Of a DNA stretch of 64,000 nucleotides, positions 33,378-45,640 are shown in pieces. A program made the position numbers and the translations under genes. The notes beneath the pieces are model-generated. The model saw only the letters and a program-made list of their open reading frames with translations, was not told the origin of the DNA and made no database searches. Location: NCBI GenBank assembly GCA_947095535.1, contig OX352774.1, positions 213,888,965-213,952,964 of the forward strand, read 5' to 3'. This stretch comes from Poecilobothrus nobilitatus. Its lineage: Eukaryota > Arthropoda > Insecta > Diptera > Dolichopodidae. The stretch's first letter is position 1. The number at the start of each line of letters is the position of its first letter.

Positions 33378-36300
33378 TTTACAGTTTCCTTCAGAAATTT
33401 TGCAAAAATTTTTTATTAAATTAATTTTTTTTATTTATAAATAAAAAATATATATATATGTGTATATAAATTGTTGAATGCTTTTCTATCTCGCCAATCG
33501 AGGCTCAAAATACCATAATAAAATTTTAACTTATGACTTCCTTAAATTAGTTAGACGATCTATATGGAACTTTTTACCGTTATATTATGTTGAGTCTATT
33601 GTAGCACAGATGTAAATCAGAAGCGCTACAAAATTTTCCACAATGGGATTTTTAATCTTGAACCGAAATTTAATACATTCCAAGAGTTTCTTAGAAACTC
33701 AAATTTGCGAAAAAAAAATCAAGCATTATTAAAATTAATTAACATAGACTGAAATTATATGATCCTTTTCTATATTATATTCCTATATTTTTTAATGAAA
33801 AGAAAATTTTTTTATATACATAGAAAGTAAATATAAATTTCAAAACAAGATTTCAATTATTTTAAATTTGCTAAATACCATAATATCAAATGTGAAATAA
33901 TCATAAAAAAAAGAAAATTTTTTATTTATAATAAGTATAATTGGTTCTACTAACCATTATGTATTAGAAAATTTTTTAAATTTATATTTTATTTTTTTTT
34001 TTTTGCATTTATTTTATAAATATTTTAATTTATAAAAAGATTTCAGACTGTAAGTTGTATTACATTTTCTTTTAAAATTTTTTCATTTTATTTTTTTTTT
34101 TTTGTTTTGTTTTCTACTCAAATTTCTAAATATATATATATAAGTATATAAGAAAATAGGTAAAGCATGTCACATTCTTACAATAGAATAATAAACATTC
34201 AGAATAAAAATTCTTATTTTTGATCCTTGTTATATTTTGTTTTCAATAGACGACGATATAAAGAAGAAAACGAAAGAAATGAAGAAAAAAAAAAAAAAAT
34301 AGAGAAAGATAATTTTTTTTTAATAGAAAATCCTTGTAAAATGAATTTTTTTTTTTTTTTTTTTTTATATATTACATAATATTATGTTTTTGTTTTACAT
34401 TTCTAAAATTACCTATACATAGGCAAAAATATAAAATTGAATATGTATGTAATTGTAAATTTTTATTTCGTCTTGTTTTCTATTTTATTTTTGTTTTTAT
34501 TTAATAAATTTCTATTTTTGGTTTTTATTATTATTTTTTCTATCACCTCCCAATGTGTCTGCTTTCAATTTTTTTTTTTTTTTTTTTTTGAATAAGATTT
34601 AGAACGCCAAAAAATATATGACTGTATAAGTTTCAGAGTAAAAGAAGATGATTTATATAAAAACTTTTTTTTTTTTTTTATATCGCTTTTTCTTTACATT
34701 TTCCATTTGCATTTCCAAGATTGTTTTTTTTTTTTTCGTGCTTTTTGTTTTTGACATGGTACTTGTTATATTTAACACGTGCTGTTTTTTCAATATATGT
34801 ATAAAAACTGTGTATATATACAATGTATCGTATTTATATATATAAAGTACTTACCTACCTATAATGGAAAAATATTTTGTATTAATAAAAAGTGAGAAAA
34901 TATAAGAAAATAAAATTGAATACGAAGAAAAATAAAAATAAAATTGCTTGTAAGAAATTAAAACCGATTGGTATGTAAATATAAGGATAAAAAGGATAAA
35001 TAAAAGAAAATTCAGAAAAAAAAAATATATATATATTACTTTTTATAATACTTATGGATTTTTTGTTTTTTTTTTGTTTTTTCCTTAAAAGTGAAGAGAT
35101 CATATTTTTTGCAAAATGTATCTAATGGTTACAAGGACTTATTTTCTTATGTTATATTCAACATATGTAACAAATTATGTTTATTGATCATTTTTTGAGA
35201 GCGCTATTATAAAGTGATACGTATGTACTTGTATCATTTATAAATATGATATAATATAATATACTAATACATAGATTACTATGGAAATTGTAAAATTTTC
35301 AAATTAATAACTAAGTAATTAAGTAATATTATGATTTCTAATATATTAATTATTTTCACAAGGTACATACTTACTTATATAATATTAAAATATTAACGAT
35401 TTAATAAGTATATTGTGTCTTCAGTGGAAAGATATTATATTTGATGTTCAGTGAGAAAATCAAAATGCCGCATTAATTAAAATATTAAAATTATGTTCCA
35501 TATAAAGCAGTTTGCATTAAATTAGACTTTAATGAGTCGATATAATATAAAATGTATTCAATTGTAATAGATAAGATAAGATAAGATAATGTAATACATT
35601 ATTCGCTAAGATTCTTATCTGACAGATGATAAATATTTTGTTATAGTAGTTATAGGATATTTTAACGAAATATAGGATTAATTTAAACTAGGGTACATGA
35701 TACCTTAGTTTAAATTAAAAAAAAATTTAATTGTTCAACCAAATAAGAAGTGCAGACCAAAAGAAAAGATGATATTTTATAGACACAGAAACCAATTTCA
35801 TTATTTATAAATCGATTTTAATGCAATGTTTTAACTGATTCTGGCAATACTGTGTAAATGAATATTATATTTTTTCTGTATAAGTATAAATGAATAAAAT
35901 CAAATAAACTAGTTTTGAGGAGCTGTGTTAAAGACCCATAACATGAAATTAGAAATACTCCAGGTGTTAGAAGTTATTTTAATTTAATTTTGGTATCAAT
36001 TTCTACATAGTAACCTTTTTTTTTTTTGTATTTTCATTCAGATTCTATACTTTTTATAACAAACATTTTTATTTACGACTACACATGTAATACTTTTTAT
36101 ATCTCGATATGTCATATTATATACAATTTTATGTTTTATGTTACACCTGAATTTATAAAACACAATTGATATTGTTTTTTGTTTTTTTCATTTTGGATTT
36201 CATTTATTAAAATGAATTTAGATAAAATGGTATAACTATACTTTATTTACTTACATATATATAATATTTTGATTATCATGTTCGATTATAGTTTCTATAG

Positions 36301-36442
36301 GTTTACATATATAAGTTATATAGGATTTTAGTTTCTATATACAATATAAATGTTTCTTTGTTTGAGATTACATTTTTTTTTTCCAATTGGTAAATTTGAA
36401 TTTTGCTTTTGCTATGAAAATCTATTTGATTGACTTGATTTT
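33378..36442. other. AT-rich stretch with a short hairpin
   Basis: No gene. It holds long T-runs (34353-34366, 34570-34589), (ATAAG)n at 35571-35588 and a tight hairpin at 35678-35718: an 18-bp arm TTAATTTAAACTAGGGTA, 5-nt loop and matching arm with one mismatch. Confidence 0.6.
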
Positions 36443-36676
36443 TTGTTTGTTTTTGGTATGGCTATTAATTCTTGTAGCACAGTACGTTTCTATAACATTC
36501 TGGCTCTGCCTCTTGCTGTCCTTCTAACGGATTCCAGCTTAGTGACGTTTGAATTATATACTCTCTCTTTTTTTTTCTTAGGTGTGTGTTCAATTTATTT
36601 TTATCATCTGGTTTTTTGTTTTATTATAGAGGCTATTCGTTTGCTACTTCCCACAAATATTTTGAACTTTATTTGA
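36443..36676 (-). pseudogene. Relic of RTE-like LINE reverse transcriptase C-terminus (diverged)
   Basis: The plus-strand DNA aligns by eye with 45295-45480. CACAGTACGTTTCTATAACA matches GACAGTGCGCTTCCACGTCA, CATTCTGGCTCTGCCTCTTG matches CATTCTGGGTCTACCTCTAG, and TGTGTGTTCAATTTATTTTT matches TGTGTGCCCGATCCATTTCG. Spacing is similar throughout. Read on the minus strand it therefore corresponds to the KWIGHT to GRPRMTWKRTV region of the better copy, but stops and frameshifts interrupt it (for example RARML then stop then KRTV). The plus-strand open frame of 77 codons is the antisense shadow. It is the oldest-looking of the four relics of this family. Confidence 0.65.
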
Positions 36677-38918
36677 AACATTTACCTATAGGTATATAAA
36701 TATGTCAAATAGGAACTTTCCAAGACATTTAGCTTTGGGTCAGCTGATATTAAAATGTTTTTTAAACTCGGAACTAATTTATTATTATACTTAAGTACTA
36801 CTTATTATAAAAAAGCTCATACATATAACTATAGTTTCTAGAAGTATTCTTGAAACGGCTTCGATTCTTTATTAAATTTTTAAAGTAAACTTGAGTCTAA
36901 ATTATAAAAAACTGAATTAAATTAAAATATTCCCATTGATATTCATATTAAGTAATTGCAGGGAGAGGAAAGAATTGAAATTATTTAAATACCTAGTTTT
37001 TCCATAAGAAATAAGGCGAATTTCGTTAGGCGTGGTAATAATAAAGAAGACGAAAATTATATCTGCTATGGTAAATTAGGTAAATATTATAATTTTGTTT
37101 TTAACGAATTTATTATAAAATTATATATACTTAAGTAACACAATATAAAGATGAAATTTATTTTCTATATTTAAAAACTGGTCTGACATAAGTAATGAGA
37201 TAATTTTTTTGTGATATATTTACTTTGATACCTGAAAATTCTCTTAGCAAACGGGCAATATAAATAGGATCAAGCAGTATAATCCAAGAAGTTTGAAAGC
37301 AGAAGTCATCCTAAAAAACATTTGTAATCAAAATGCATGTTCAATTATAATTACAAACATTTCTTTGTCCTGAATTCAATGCTTAAGTCCTTTTTAAAAC
37401 CTATCCCATAAAAATTTATTCGGTTAAGTGCGTGCTATTTTTTTTTTTTTTTTTTATGGAATGATTTGATGATTCGCAAACGACACTGACTTCTTTCTAA
37501 ATTTTTTTGAATATGCATATTTTCTTTGGTTTTTCTTTAATATTTTTTATTTTGTTGAGAAAATACAAAATAAAAATCAAATCAACAATAATACAAACAA
37601 TATAAATGCTGGAAATGTAGCAATATCAATTTTATATAAAAATAATATCATTTATGAAGGCTTCCATGTTAAATTTAACAGATATTTGGACTGTAAAGAA
37701 AAACTAAAATAAAATAAGAAATATTTTCTTTTTAATTTTCTTGTAGGAACACTTCTTATGTTTTTCGCTTTTTTTCAAATATTTTTGTTTGTTTTCTTTT
37801 TTTTTTTTGGTTGTTTTAGTTTTAGTGCCAAAAATAAAATATTTTCGTTTGTTTTTCTTTTTTGTATCATTGATGAAATTATTTCATATAAAGCTAATAC
37901 AATATTCTCTTTTTTTTTGTTTTTTGGAAATTTTTTAACTATGCCTAAAATAAGATACATATATATATAGAATCAAGTAGAACTGCACAGATCGTTGTTC
38001 TATGTTATTTTCGTTGGCAACCAAATGATATTAATGATAAAATTGATAATATTGTTTATGATGGTTTTTCAATCTTTATAATCAACATATAAATAGAAAA
38101 ATATTCTATTAAATACTTTGCACACATTTAAAACACAAACAAAAAACAAAATTATAATAGTTGAAAATAAAACAAAAATATCCTTTTAAGGATAATTTTG
38201 TTTTTTCTTTTTCTTTGACAATTGCCAAATGTATCATTTTTCAAAATTATTATTTTTTTTTTTTTTTTTGATATATAAAATATGTACTATAAATTAAAAT
38301 AAATAAGTAAATAGTTACTTAGGTGCAAAGGATGAAGTGATTTTTAATGTTCAAAAATAAATAGAGAAAGTATATAGAAGAAGAAAAATACAAATTAATA
38401 GTATAAAGCACAGTTTGAGCTTTTAAAAAGAAAATTGAAAATAAAAAAATAAAAAATAAAAAAAATTAAGAAATAAATTAAATGTCAATATTTGATTACA
38501 AGTCATCAGAAAATTATTTTCTTTTTTGTATGAATGATTTTTGGAGTTTGGTTTTATGATGGTGAAAAGGAGAGAGGGGGGAGGGTTTCTTTTAATTTGT
38601 TATATTTCCCCCTATATTATCATTAAATATGCATCAAATAAAATTGACGGAAATATGTAAAAAAAAATTCTTTTTTTTTTTTAATTTGGAAGTTTTAGAT
38701 AAGAAAACCAAAAAATTAATTTCTTATAAAAATTTTTTGTCTCAATTTCTGATTGAGATTTCCGATTTCATTTGGACAATAACTGAATTTAATTTTTTTT
38801 TTTGTCATTTTGAATACATATGTACTTAAATAAATTGAATTTGCACACAATCATCAACCTTGTAAAAAATTCTTTTATAATTATTAAAAAACGTCCACAT
38901 ATTAATACAAATGAATGG
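36677..38918. other. AT-rich non-coding stretch
   Basis: No gene. T-rich open frames around 37758-37970 on both strands follow homopolymers. A purine run GGAGAGAGGGGGGAGGG lies at 38569-38585. Confidence 0.55.
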
Positions 38919-39345
38919 TTTTTAGCACATTTCCAAAAAAAATTTCACTCTGTCCGTCCGTCGTTCGTCCGTCTGTCTGTTTACAAAACTTTTACACAGT
39001 AAAAGTAAAGATACCGCCCCCTGTTAAGAGGTATTAGGGTTGAAAATTTTAAAATTTGATATTTTTAGGCACCTGTAACTTAAGGCACCTGTACAAATTT
39101 TTCTTCGGCAAGCTCCAGTAAAATATGTTTACGTGTGTTAACGGTATTTCTTAGTTATAAAGGGTTCCGGACTTACAGCTCCTCAAAATTCCAGAAAGCC
39201 CTATTTTGACATATTTTCCTATTACAAAAATCTTCTTAAATTTTAATTTTTAAATTTTCAATTTTTTGTGCAAATCACAATTCTAAACAGTTTGTATTGT
39301 GTTTTGGAAATGTGCGCTTTTAAAAACCGTTGGTTTACATTCTAC
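38919..39345. repeat. Dispersed repeat family 2, copy A (CTGTCCGTC family)
   Basis: Starts GGTTTTTAGCACATTTCCAA, then TTTCACTCTGTCCGTCCGTC, and ends with AACAGTTTGTATTG, TTTTGGAAATGTGCGC and AAAAACCGTTGGTTTACATT. The last part reverse-complemented (GGTTTTTAAAAGCGCACATT, then TCCAAAA) mirrors the start, so the unit has inverted ends of roughly 20 bp, suggesting a non-autonomous DNA transposon. Internal sentences such as TAAAGGGTTCCGGACTTACA are non-coding. Confidence 0.65.
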
Positions 39346-40106
39346 CTTGTTATTTTTACAGTGGGTTATAGTGTTAACATTTAACAATGTTTGTAAATGT
39401 AGTGTATAATATGTCTATAAGGATTAAATAACATATACATATACATGATTTAAAATGTGATGTTATTTTTATTTTTCATTCTAATTCTAAAAAACATTTT
39501 TTATTAAAATATCTTTTATCTAGCCAATGGCGCAGCATTTTGTGAGGTAGCCGTATTTTAAGCGAAAGATCTTGGGTCAAATCAAAATCTCGGTCAAATA
39601 AAAATATAATATTATGATATATTTATGATATATAATAAAATGTAAACAAAATACATAATAAATAAATAAATAATTTATTATATATTTACCACAACTGCAC
39701 CTGAACAGCACACATTAATTTATTTTTTCCTCACATTGTTAGTGATGGGGAAACCAAAAATACAATAATATGTATAATTAATACCAATAATAAGTCCTAA
39801 TATTTTTTTTTTTTTGTTTTGTAAAAATAAATAATTATTTCAATTAGCTACTTAACAATAATAGGGGAATATGATTTTAAAATCTACTATTAATTTAATT
39901 CTTCCGTCTAGATCTAATTATGAAATTTTTAAAAACGTTCTGGAATTACAAATATTTCATCATTTTTAACGTGATTATAATAGGCGGTACGTAATAAGTT
40001 CGAATATCATAAATTCGAAAAATGACATATTTCCTTAAATACAGGAAACATACAGAAAAATATGTGTAAAACTTTACCGTTCCAATTTTGTCTTGCGTTT
40101 TCAATG
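39346..40106. other. AT-rich stretch with a possible tRNA-like relic
   Basis: At 39523-39594 the sequence has GCCAATGGCGCAGC (A-box-like), AAGCGAAAGATC and GGGTCAAATC (B-box-like, one base short of consensus) in tRNA-like order, different from the SINE family elsewhere in the window. It could be an unrelated SINE head or a chance match. The remainder is A/T-rich and featureless. Confidence 0.35.
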
Positions 40107-40549
40107 GCCCTGTTTACACTTGTTAACATTTCTGCATGCAATGATGTATTCATTCTTGTATTTAAAATGTGCTGCAAAACTCTCGCGTTTACATTAAGTT
40201 GTATTTTGCTGTTGCAACTTTATATGTGTGTGTTAATATTATAACTTATTTTTTTGTCCTGATAAAATTTTTTATTATTGCTTTACATGTATTGGTGACT
40301 TGCAACAGCTAAAGCATCTAAATTTTGGTTAACAAAATTGAATAAAGATTTTCGGAATTTTACGCATTTTTGTCGTTTTTTTTCGTTTTTAAATTTTTTT
40401 TGGAGAAGCGAGGAAGTGGGAAAGAAAAAATTGCAACTGAATAATGCAACCAGTGTAAACTGGCAGAATGATAGTGAAAGTACTGCAGCGGGGGAATAAA
40501 TTCAGATCTGAATTATTCCAGCCGCAGTTTCGTTTGCACGTTTTCAATG
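40107..40549. repeat. Palindrome-rich, less A/T-rich block, possible DNA-element remnant
   Basis: GCCCTGTTTACACTTGTT (40107-40124) is mirrored by CAACCAGTGTAAACTGGC (40447-40464) as imperfect inverted ends. Just beyond lies a long imperfect palindrome at 40482-40528: arms ACTGCAGCGGGGGAATA and TATTCCAGCCGCAGT around a perfect 16-bp AATTCAGATCTGAATT centre. The 11-mer CGTTTTCAATG occurs at both 40096-40106 and 40539-40549, flanking the whole block as a direct repeat. The open frame 40062-40244 shows no family motif. Confidence 0.45.
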
Positions 40550-42159
40550 ATAGTTATATTTACTTTTGACTCTATCCGTTTGTCAGTAAGTATGAATATA
40601 ATTTACGTTGTGACTGGTAATAATTATAGATTTTCAGACAACTTACATATTATATACTTGTTATAAAATTTCTATTAAGTATGTAGGTACTTATATTTTT
40701 TTTTCTAAGTAAAGAATATTCTTTTGTATCAATTTTTATATTGAATACTTACCAGTTTTCAATATAAAATCATTTTAAAATGTTCATTTATTTCATAAAT
40801 ACTTAGACTGATAACATTTTGACAACAAAAAAAAGTTATTATAAGTAGATAATTGTTTATTATTAAAATTGACTGTTATTCTGGTTACTATTAGCAATAA
40901 GTCGATATAATTAATTTAATTAAATTAATAGAATTTGGTAAAAATATGAAAAAAAAAATGCTTTTAATTTTTATGTTTTTGTGGAAGATTTTTCCATAGA
41001 AACATATTCAAGTGTCTTCAGTCAGGCAAATATTTTGTCATCTTAATGTAATTTAATACTATTCATAAAATTTTAAAAATTATTTTGTTATAAATGTTCA
41101 TGTTTAAAATAACATTATTAGGGTTTATTGGAGTTCATTTATTTCTTTTATCTCTCTTGTGGACAATGACACCGGCAAGGTTAAAAAGAAAAATACTGGT
41201 TTCAATTTTTAAATAATTCAAATGCAATATTATAATAGAAGGGATTCGGATTTTTATGTCTAAAGTGTTGAATTGCTTTAGTGGTTTACAACTGAGTATT
41301 GATATCTTCTTTCCTTCATTAAGTTTTTACTTTAAAAATTTCATAATTTTCTGATCTCCAAAAAAAATGGTGCTCTTGGAAGATGAAGATGAACATATTC
41401 TTTCAAATGATGAAATGAACTTTGAAATGAGATTATTAGTTTACGGATAAGATAATTAGTATCAATCGCCTTTTTAATATTATGTATTTTATACTATTTT
41501 TGCCATACTCTTTAAGTATCTGATATTTGAACTACGTCATACAATGGTTATTTTGCTGATTTTTCATTCGAAATATCTGGGACTTCAAAACTGGATTAGA
41601 TCATATTCAATAGTACTCAATAACAATTTATATTGTACGGAATAGTTTAGATCGTAATATAAGAATAATTAATAAATTTTGGACAACAATTCTTTTATAT
41701 AACATAAAATATATGGTGCACTGATATAACATTTCTGTCTCATAATATTTTATACTTAATAAGCAGTCGAGTAATCTTCAAGAAATTAAAGTTAAATTTA
41801 ATATGAATATTAAATAAACGACTGATTTATGAATGCTCTATGATCCTTTTAGGAGTAAAACGGTAAAAAAAATGAGTAAAATAAAAAAATTAAATACTAT
41901 TAGTGATTTAAGAAATATTTGAAATAAAATTTGAATTTTGCATCAATATTATATAATATCAAATCAAATTATAATATCAAAAGGTGATATTAAACCTTCA
42001 ATGGCTTTGTTATCAATTAAGATCATCACAAAAGTTATTTTTATTGAATTTTCTTTGTGCAAAATGTCTAAACAATCTGTAGATATGTAGAATAATCTAA
42101 AGATTAGAAAAAAATTTAGCGCACCTAAATAAAAATTTAACAATTATATTTATTCGTAC
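40550..42159. other. AT-rich non-coding stretch
   Basis: No gene recognised and no member of the window's repeat families seen. Confidence 0.55.
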
Positions 42160-42460
42160 CTTTTTTTACTTTAAGTGAAGAAATTTTAACTTTGAGTGAA
42201 GAAAATTTAGTTTTACTTAAGTAAAGAAATTTTAATTTTTGGTAAAATTTTATCTTTAAGTAAAAATTTTCCATTTTAAGTAAAACGGAATTTTAATTTT
42301 AAATTAAAAGGCATACTTTTGAAAGATGAGGGTATACACTAGAGGATTGCATTTGTGCAAAGCATAACAAGAGTCCGAGTACCTACCAAATGATTACCTT
42401 GCCGAATAAATTAAATTTTCTTCTTAAAGTTAAAATTTCTTCATTTAAAGTTAAAGAGGT
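42160..42460. repeat. Repeat family 3, locus 2: inverted mini-tandem arrays round a core
   Basis: The left array (about 42165-42312) has four or five units resembling ACTTTAAGTGAAGAAATTTT. The right array (about 42416-42455) has the reverse complement, AAAGTTAAAATTTCTTCATT. A roughly 100-bp core of normal complexity (TATACACTAGAGGATTGCAT and on) lies between. Tandem units inside inverted arms are known from some insect MITE-like elements. Confidence 0.55.
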
Positions 42461-42993
42461 ATTAGTTATTAGTACTAGGTATTAAAGTAAAAATTATTTC
42501 ATTGCAAAAATTTTCTTTTTGTATCTGATTTTTTAATAAAAACAAAAATCGTGTTCAAAATCGCAATTAAAATATTAAATAACAATAATTTTATTATTAG
42601 TACATATAATTTATAGCTAACATTTTAAATTTGTAAAATTATAAAAAAGGTTAAATGTTATAAAAAAATGTTTTTTTTCTTTTAAACAAAAAAAAAAATT
42701 ATTTAATATTGACAACAAATAAATCAATGTTTTTACACTTTATATTTTATTTAAAATAAGTATATCATAAATATTTAAATTTATTATCACTATTCACGTG
42801 TTTGATTCAAATAAACTCAGTGATTTTATATTTTTTAAGAAATGCATTACCTACTGATTAAATAATTAAAAAAAAAAAACAAATTCAAACCACAAGCGGG
42901 GTCTTTTTTTAAATTTTTATTTTTAATATTTTATTCGTATTTTATTTGATAGAATAATCAAAGTATTGATTAAAAAAATAAGAGATAAGAGAG
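42461..42993. other. AT-rich non-coding stretch
   Basis: Nothing recognised. Confidence 0.55.
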
Positions 42994-43665
42994 TTGTTTT
43001 TAGCTTATTTCCAAAAAAAAATATAAAAAAATGTGGTTATTAGTTTCATTCTGTCCGTCCATTCCTCCCTCTGTTCACCAAAAATTTCACACCGTTAAAG
43101 ATAGAGCAATAAAATCCATGGATAGAGGTAAAGCAATAAAACACATTACCATTGGTAGGTCTCAAAAAAATTAATGTTTTAAAGCAACATTTTCATGTCG
43201 CCCCATCCATTATGTCGCTACATTTGAAAAAGCCCTATATGTTTAAATGTGTATATCTCAAGTTTTGCAAAATATTTTTTCAATTTAAAAAGGCCATTCG
43301 ATAGGAATTCTCTTTTTACAAATCAATTTCAAAATTATTAATTTTTTTTTTTAATTTAGTACTTATTTAAATTTACCGCTATGTAAAAACTAAATTGTGC
43401 ATAATTTTTGTTTCTTCATAACTCCGGTACACTTTTCGATAGGAATTTGAAATTTTGAGATAAGAAAAGAAGTTTTAGAATTAGTATACGTTTGCTCAGA
43501 AATTTTTTTTTGTACCATCCCCTGTTATTTTTTACATTTTTTCTTATTACATGAAATTCTAAGAAAATTTTCAAATTTTGGTGCAAGTCATATTCCTAAA
43601 CAGTTTGTATTTTTTTTTTTGGAAAATTTGCGCCTTTAAAAACCGTTAATTTACATTCTGCTTTG
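42994..43665. repeat. Dispersed repeat family 2, copy B
   Basis: GTTTTTAGCTTATTTCCAAA at the start, TTTCATTCTGTCCGTCCATT, then GTAGGTCTCAAAAAAATTAA. It ends AACAGTTTGTAT, GGAAAATTTGCGCC and AAAAACCGTTAATTTACATT. Longer than copy A (about 670 against 430 bp), so A is internally deleted or B expanded. Confidence 0.65.
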
Positions 43666-43916
43666 TTTAAAGTTATTTTCATAATTAGTTCATTTCAACT
43701 AATTGACACTAAGGAAACATTTTCCGTTTTTGTCTTTTGTACTTTGAGCACTTGAGGATGTTCATATACAGAATAAAGCCCAAGCAATGTAGCTTTAAAC
43801 TATAATATTGGATACTGACTCTTATTATTTTTGCAAACAACTACAGAATTTTTTAACTCTTAACTCTAATTTTAATACGAAGTACTTTTGATTTTTTTTT
43901 TTTAATGCATTTCTCT
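43666..43916. other. AT-rich spacer
   Basis: Nothing recognised between family 2 copy B and SINE copy 4. Confidence 0.5.
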
Positions 43917-44083
43917 GCCACATAAATGTGGACAGAAAATTACACAGCCGTTCCAGTTCTGATGTAGCTGTGAATGTCGTAAGGGGGAATAACTTTTACG
44001 ACGTGTGTGGGATTCGAACCCACACTCGCTCCGCGTTTACATCGTATTTTATACGCTCTTACTCACTAGGTCACCGAGGCCCG
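43917..44083 (-). mobile_element. tRNA-derived SINE, copy 4 (reverse, full length)
   Basis: Minus strand starts GGGCCTCGGTGACCTAGTGA, with hairpin GCGTATAAAATACG and B box GGTTCGAATCCC (44010-44021) in a GTGTGGG/CCCACAC stem. The body CCCCTTACGACATTCACAGC follows and ends TTTATGTGGCA with an A-rich tail. The CACCGAGG motif opposite the 5' end has decayed here (CGCGGAGC), unlike in copies 1 to 3. Confidence 0.9.
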
Positions 44084-44456
44084 TAAAGATTTAATATAAA
44101 TATAACAAATTTTTATAAAAACAATTTTTTAGTCTTGAATCTACTATAAAAATTTAGAACTATAATTACAATATTTTTATTAGAAAATTGTTTTTAATTA
44201 TCAAGATTTGAAATATGTAGGTTTTTATTGCAAGTTACTACTTTCATTATTATTGCAAGTTACTTATTGTTACATTAAACAAAATCTATGTGACTTATGA
44301 ATTTGGGTATAGTATTTGTTTGAAAAAGTGAGGTTTAAGATCCTGCTCTTAATACATCTGAGTCGACTGACTGATTGTTTTGAAAAACTGAAAACTGTAA
44401 TACATTAAAATTCTTATAAAAGAATTATTTGAAAAACTGAAAACTGTAATAAATTA
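44084..44456. other. AT-rich stretch with a 49-bp-offset duplication
   Basis: TGAAAAACTGAAAACTGTAA starts at both 44381 and 44430 and continues with TACATTAA and TAAATTAA. No gene. Confidence 0.6.
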
Positions 44457-44700
44457 AGTTTCACTCTGTCCCTTCATTCATTTATCTGTTTAAAAAATTT
44501 CTACACAGTAAGTACTTTAAGATAAAATAATGAAATTTTAATCATTGTTGGGTCTCTAAAAAAAAATGAATGTTGTATAGAAAGGCATTTTCATGTATAG
44601 TCAAAACTATTACAGAGTTTCATTACATAGGTTCCAGTTTTCATATTATCCAGCTTCTCAAATTTGAAAAAAAAAAGTTTTTTATTTTCAAATATTTAAA
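44457..44700. repeat. Dispersed repeat family 2, copy C, 5' part
   Basis: GTTTCACTCTGTCCCTTCAT, then TTGTTGGGTCTCTAAAAAAA and GGCATTTTCATGT, which follow copy B in order. The matching 3' part lies at 45720-45815, more than 1 kb away. Confidence 0.6.
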
Positions 44701-45178
44701 TATATACTCTGACCCCGATTTACAACAATAATATGCATTCTTGAAATGACTGATGTAAAAAAAAGATATTCAAATCGAATTGAAAATGTATAAAATAGAC
44801 TTCAACGTCACGTTAATAATTTTCATTTTGGAATTGAAAAATATATTAAGAAAAAATGAAAAATTAGCTAAAATTGAAAAATAATTGACAATAAGAAATT
44901 AAAATTGGGTAATGGCAAAAAGAGCGTAAAATTACGTCAAGTGGACTCAAGGTGTAAATTGAAAAGGTGAAAATAGGGGTCCGAGGTATCTCAAGTTTCC
45001 TTAGATACTTTTTTTCTATGGTTGAAGGTAGGTTGAATTGAAGGTTCAATTTTTTTCTAGAGTTATGGTTCAAAAATTGAAAATTTTCTATTTTTAGAGA
45101 AACAAAATTCAAAGTAAAACACAAAAATTAAATCTTCAACAATTTTACATGTGTTATCAGTTTCTCCTAGTTATATAT
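44701..45178. other. Unassigned stretch inside family 2 copy C
   Basis: Slightly less A/T-rich than average, with an 87-codon open frame (minus, 44864-45124) of no recognisable family. It lies between the 5' part of copy C and the LINE relic. It may be internal sequence of the repeat or part of a further insertion. Confidence 0.4.
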
Positions 45179-45640
45179 TTTTTTTTTTTTCCTGTTACTC
45201 CACTAGGGAGTACAGGGCTTCCATTTGAAGTTTCCAATCTTCCCTGCTTAACGCTTTTTCTTCAATCATGCTCCAGGACAAATTGCATCTGCTTATTTCA
45301 CTTAGGACAGTGCGCTTCCACGTCATTCTGGGTCTACCTCTAGCTCTAGAACCTCCTTGTGGATTCCAACATAGCGAAACTCTGTTTATGTCATTTTCAT
45401 TTTTCCTCAATGTGTGCCCGATCCATTTCGACCTTCTCCTGGTTATTTGTTTTACTAGGGGTTCTTCATTTGCTAAGTCCTACAGATCTTTATTGCTGAT
45501 TCTGTTCGGCCAGAAAATTCTGCACATGATTCTTAGGTGGTTATTTATGAAGACTTGCAGCTTATTCTTGATGAAGTTCGTTATCGATCATGACTCACTA
45601 CTATATGTTAGAGACCTAGTTATATATAGAGTTTTTTTTT
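45179..45640 (-). pseudogene. 5'-truncated RTE-like LINE: reverse transcriptase C-terminal tail
   Basis: Minus strand from about 45580 reads KLQVFINNHLRIM, then WPNRISN, a premature stop, EEPLVKQITRRRSKWIGHT, LRKNEND, VSLCWNPQGG and RGRPRMTWKRTV, ending EALYSLVE and TAA at 45195-45197. This is the conserved tail of RTE-like endonuclease/reverse transcriptases (often mis-annotated in animal genomes as craniofacial development protein 2-like). The catalytic RT and endonuclease domains are absent. An A-run on the minus strand (45191 to 45178) just after the stop codon marks the 3' end, so this is a typical 5'-truncated insertion. One in-frame TAG replaces a residue after NKDL. The 126-codon plus-strand frame is its antisense shadow. 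It is the best-preserved of four relics of this family here. Confidence 0.85.

Noticed and set aside
35571..35588. (ATAAG)n as a telomere-like or regulatory array
   Set aside because: Only about four units; an ordinary microsatellite.
36560..36590. Strong acceptor-like CTTTTTTTTTCTTAG followed by GTGTGTG, as a ratchet candidate
   Set aside because: It lies inside a LINE relic aligned with 45.2-45.6 kb and the donor half is weak.
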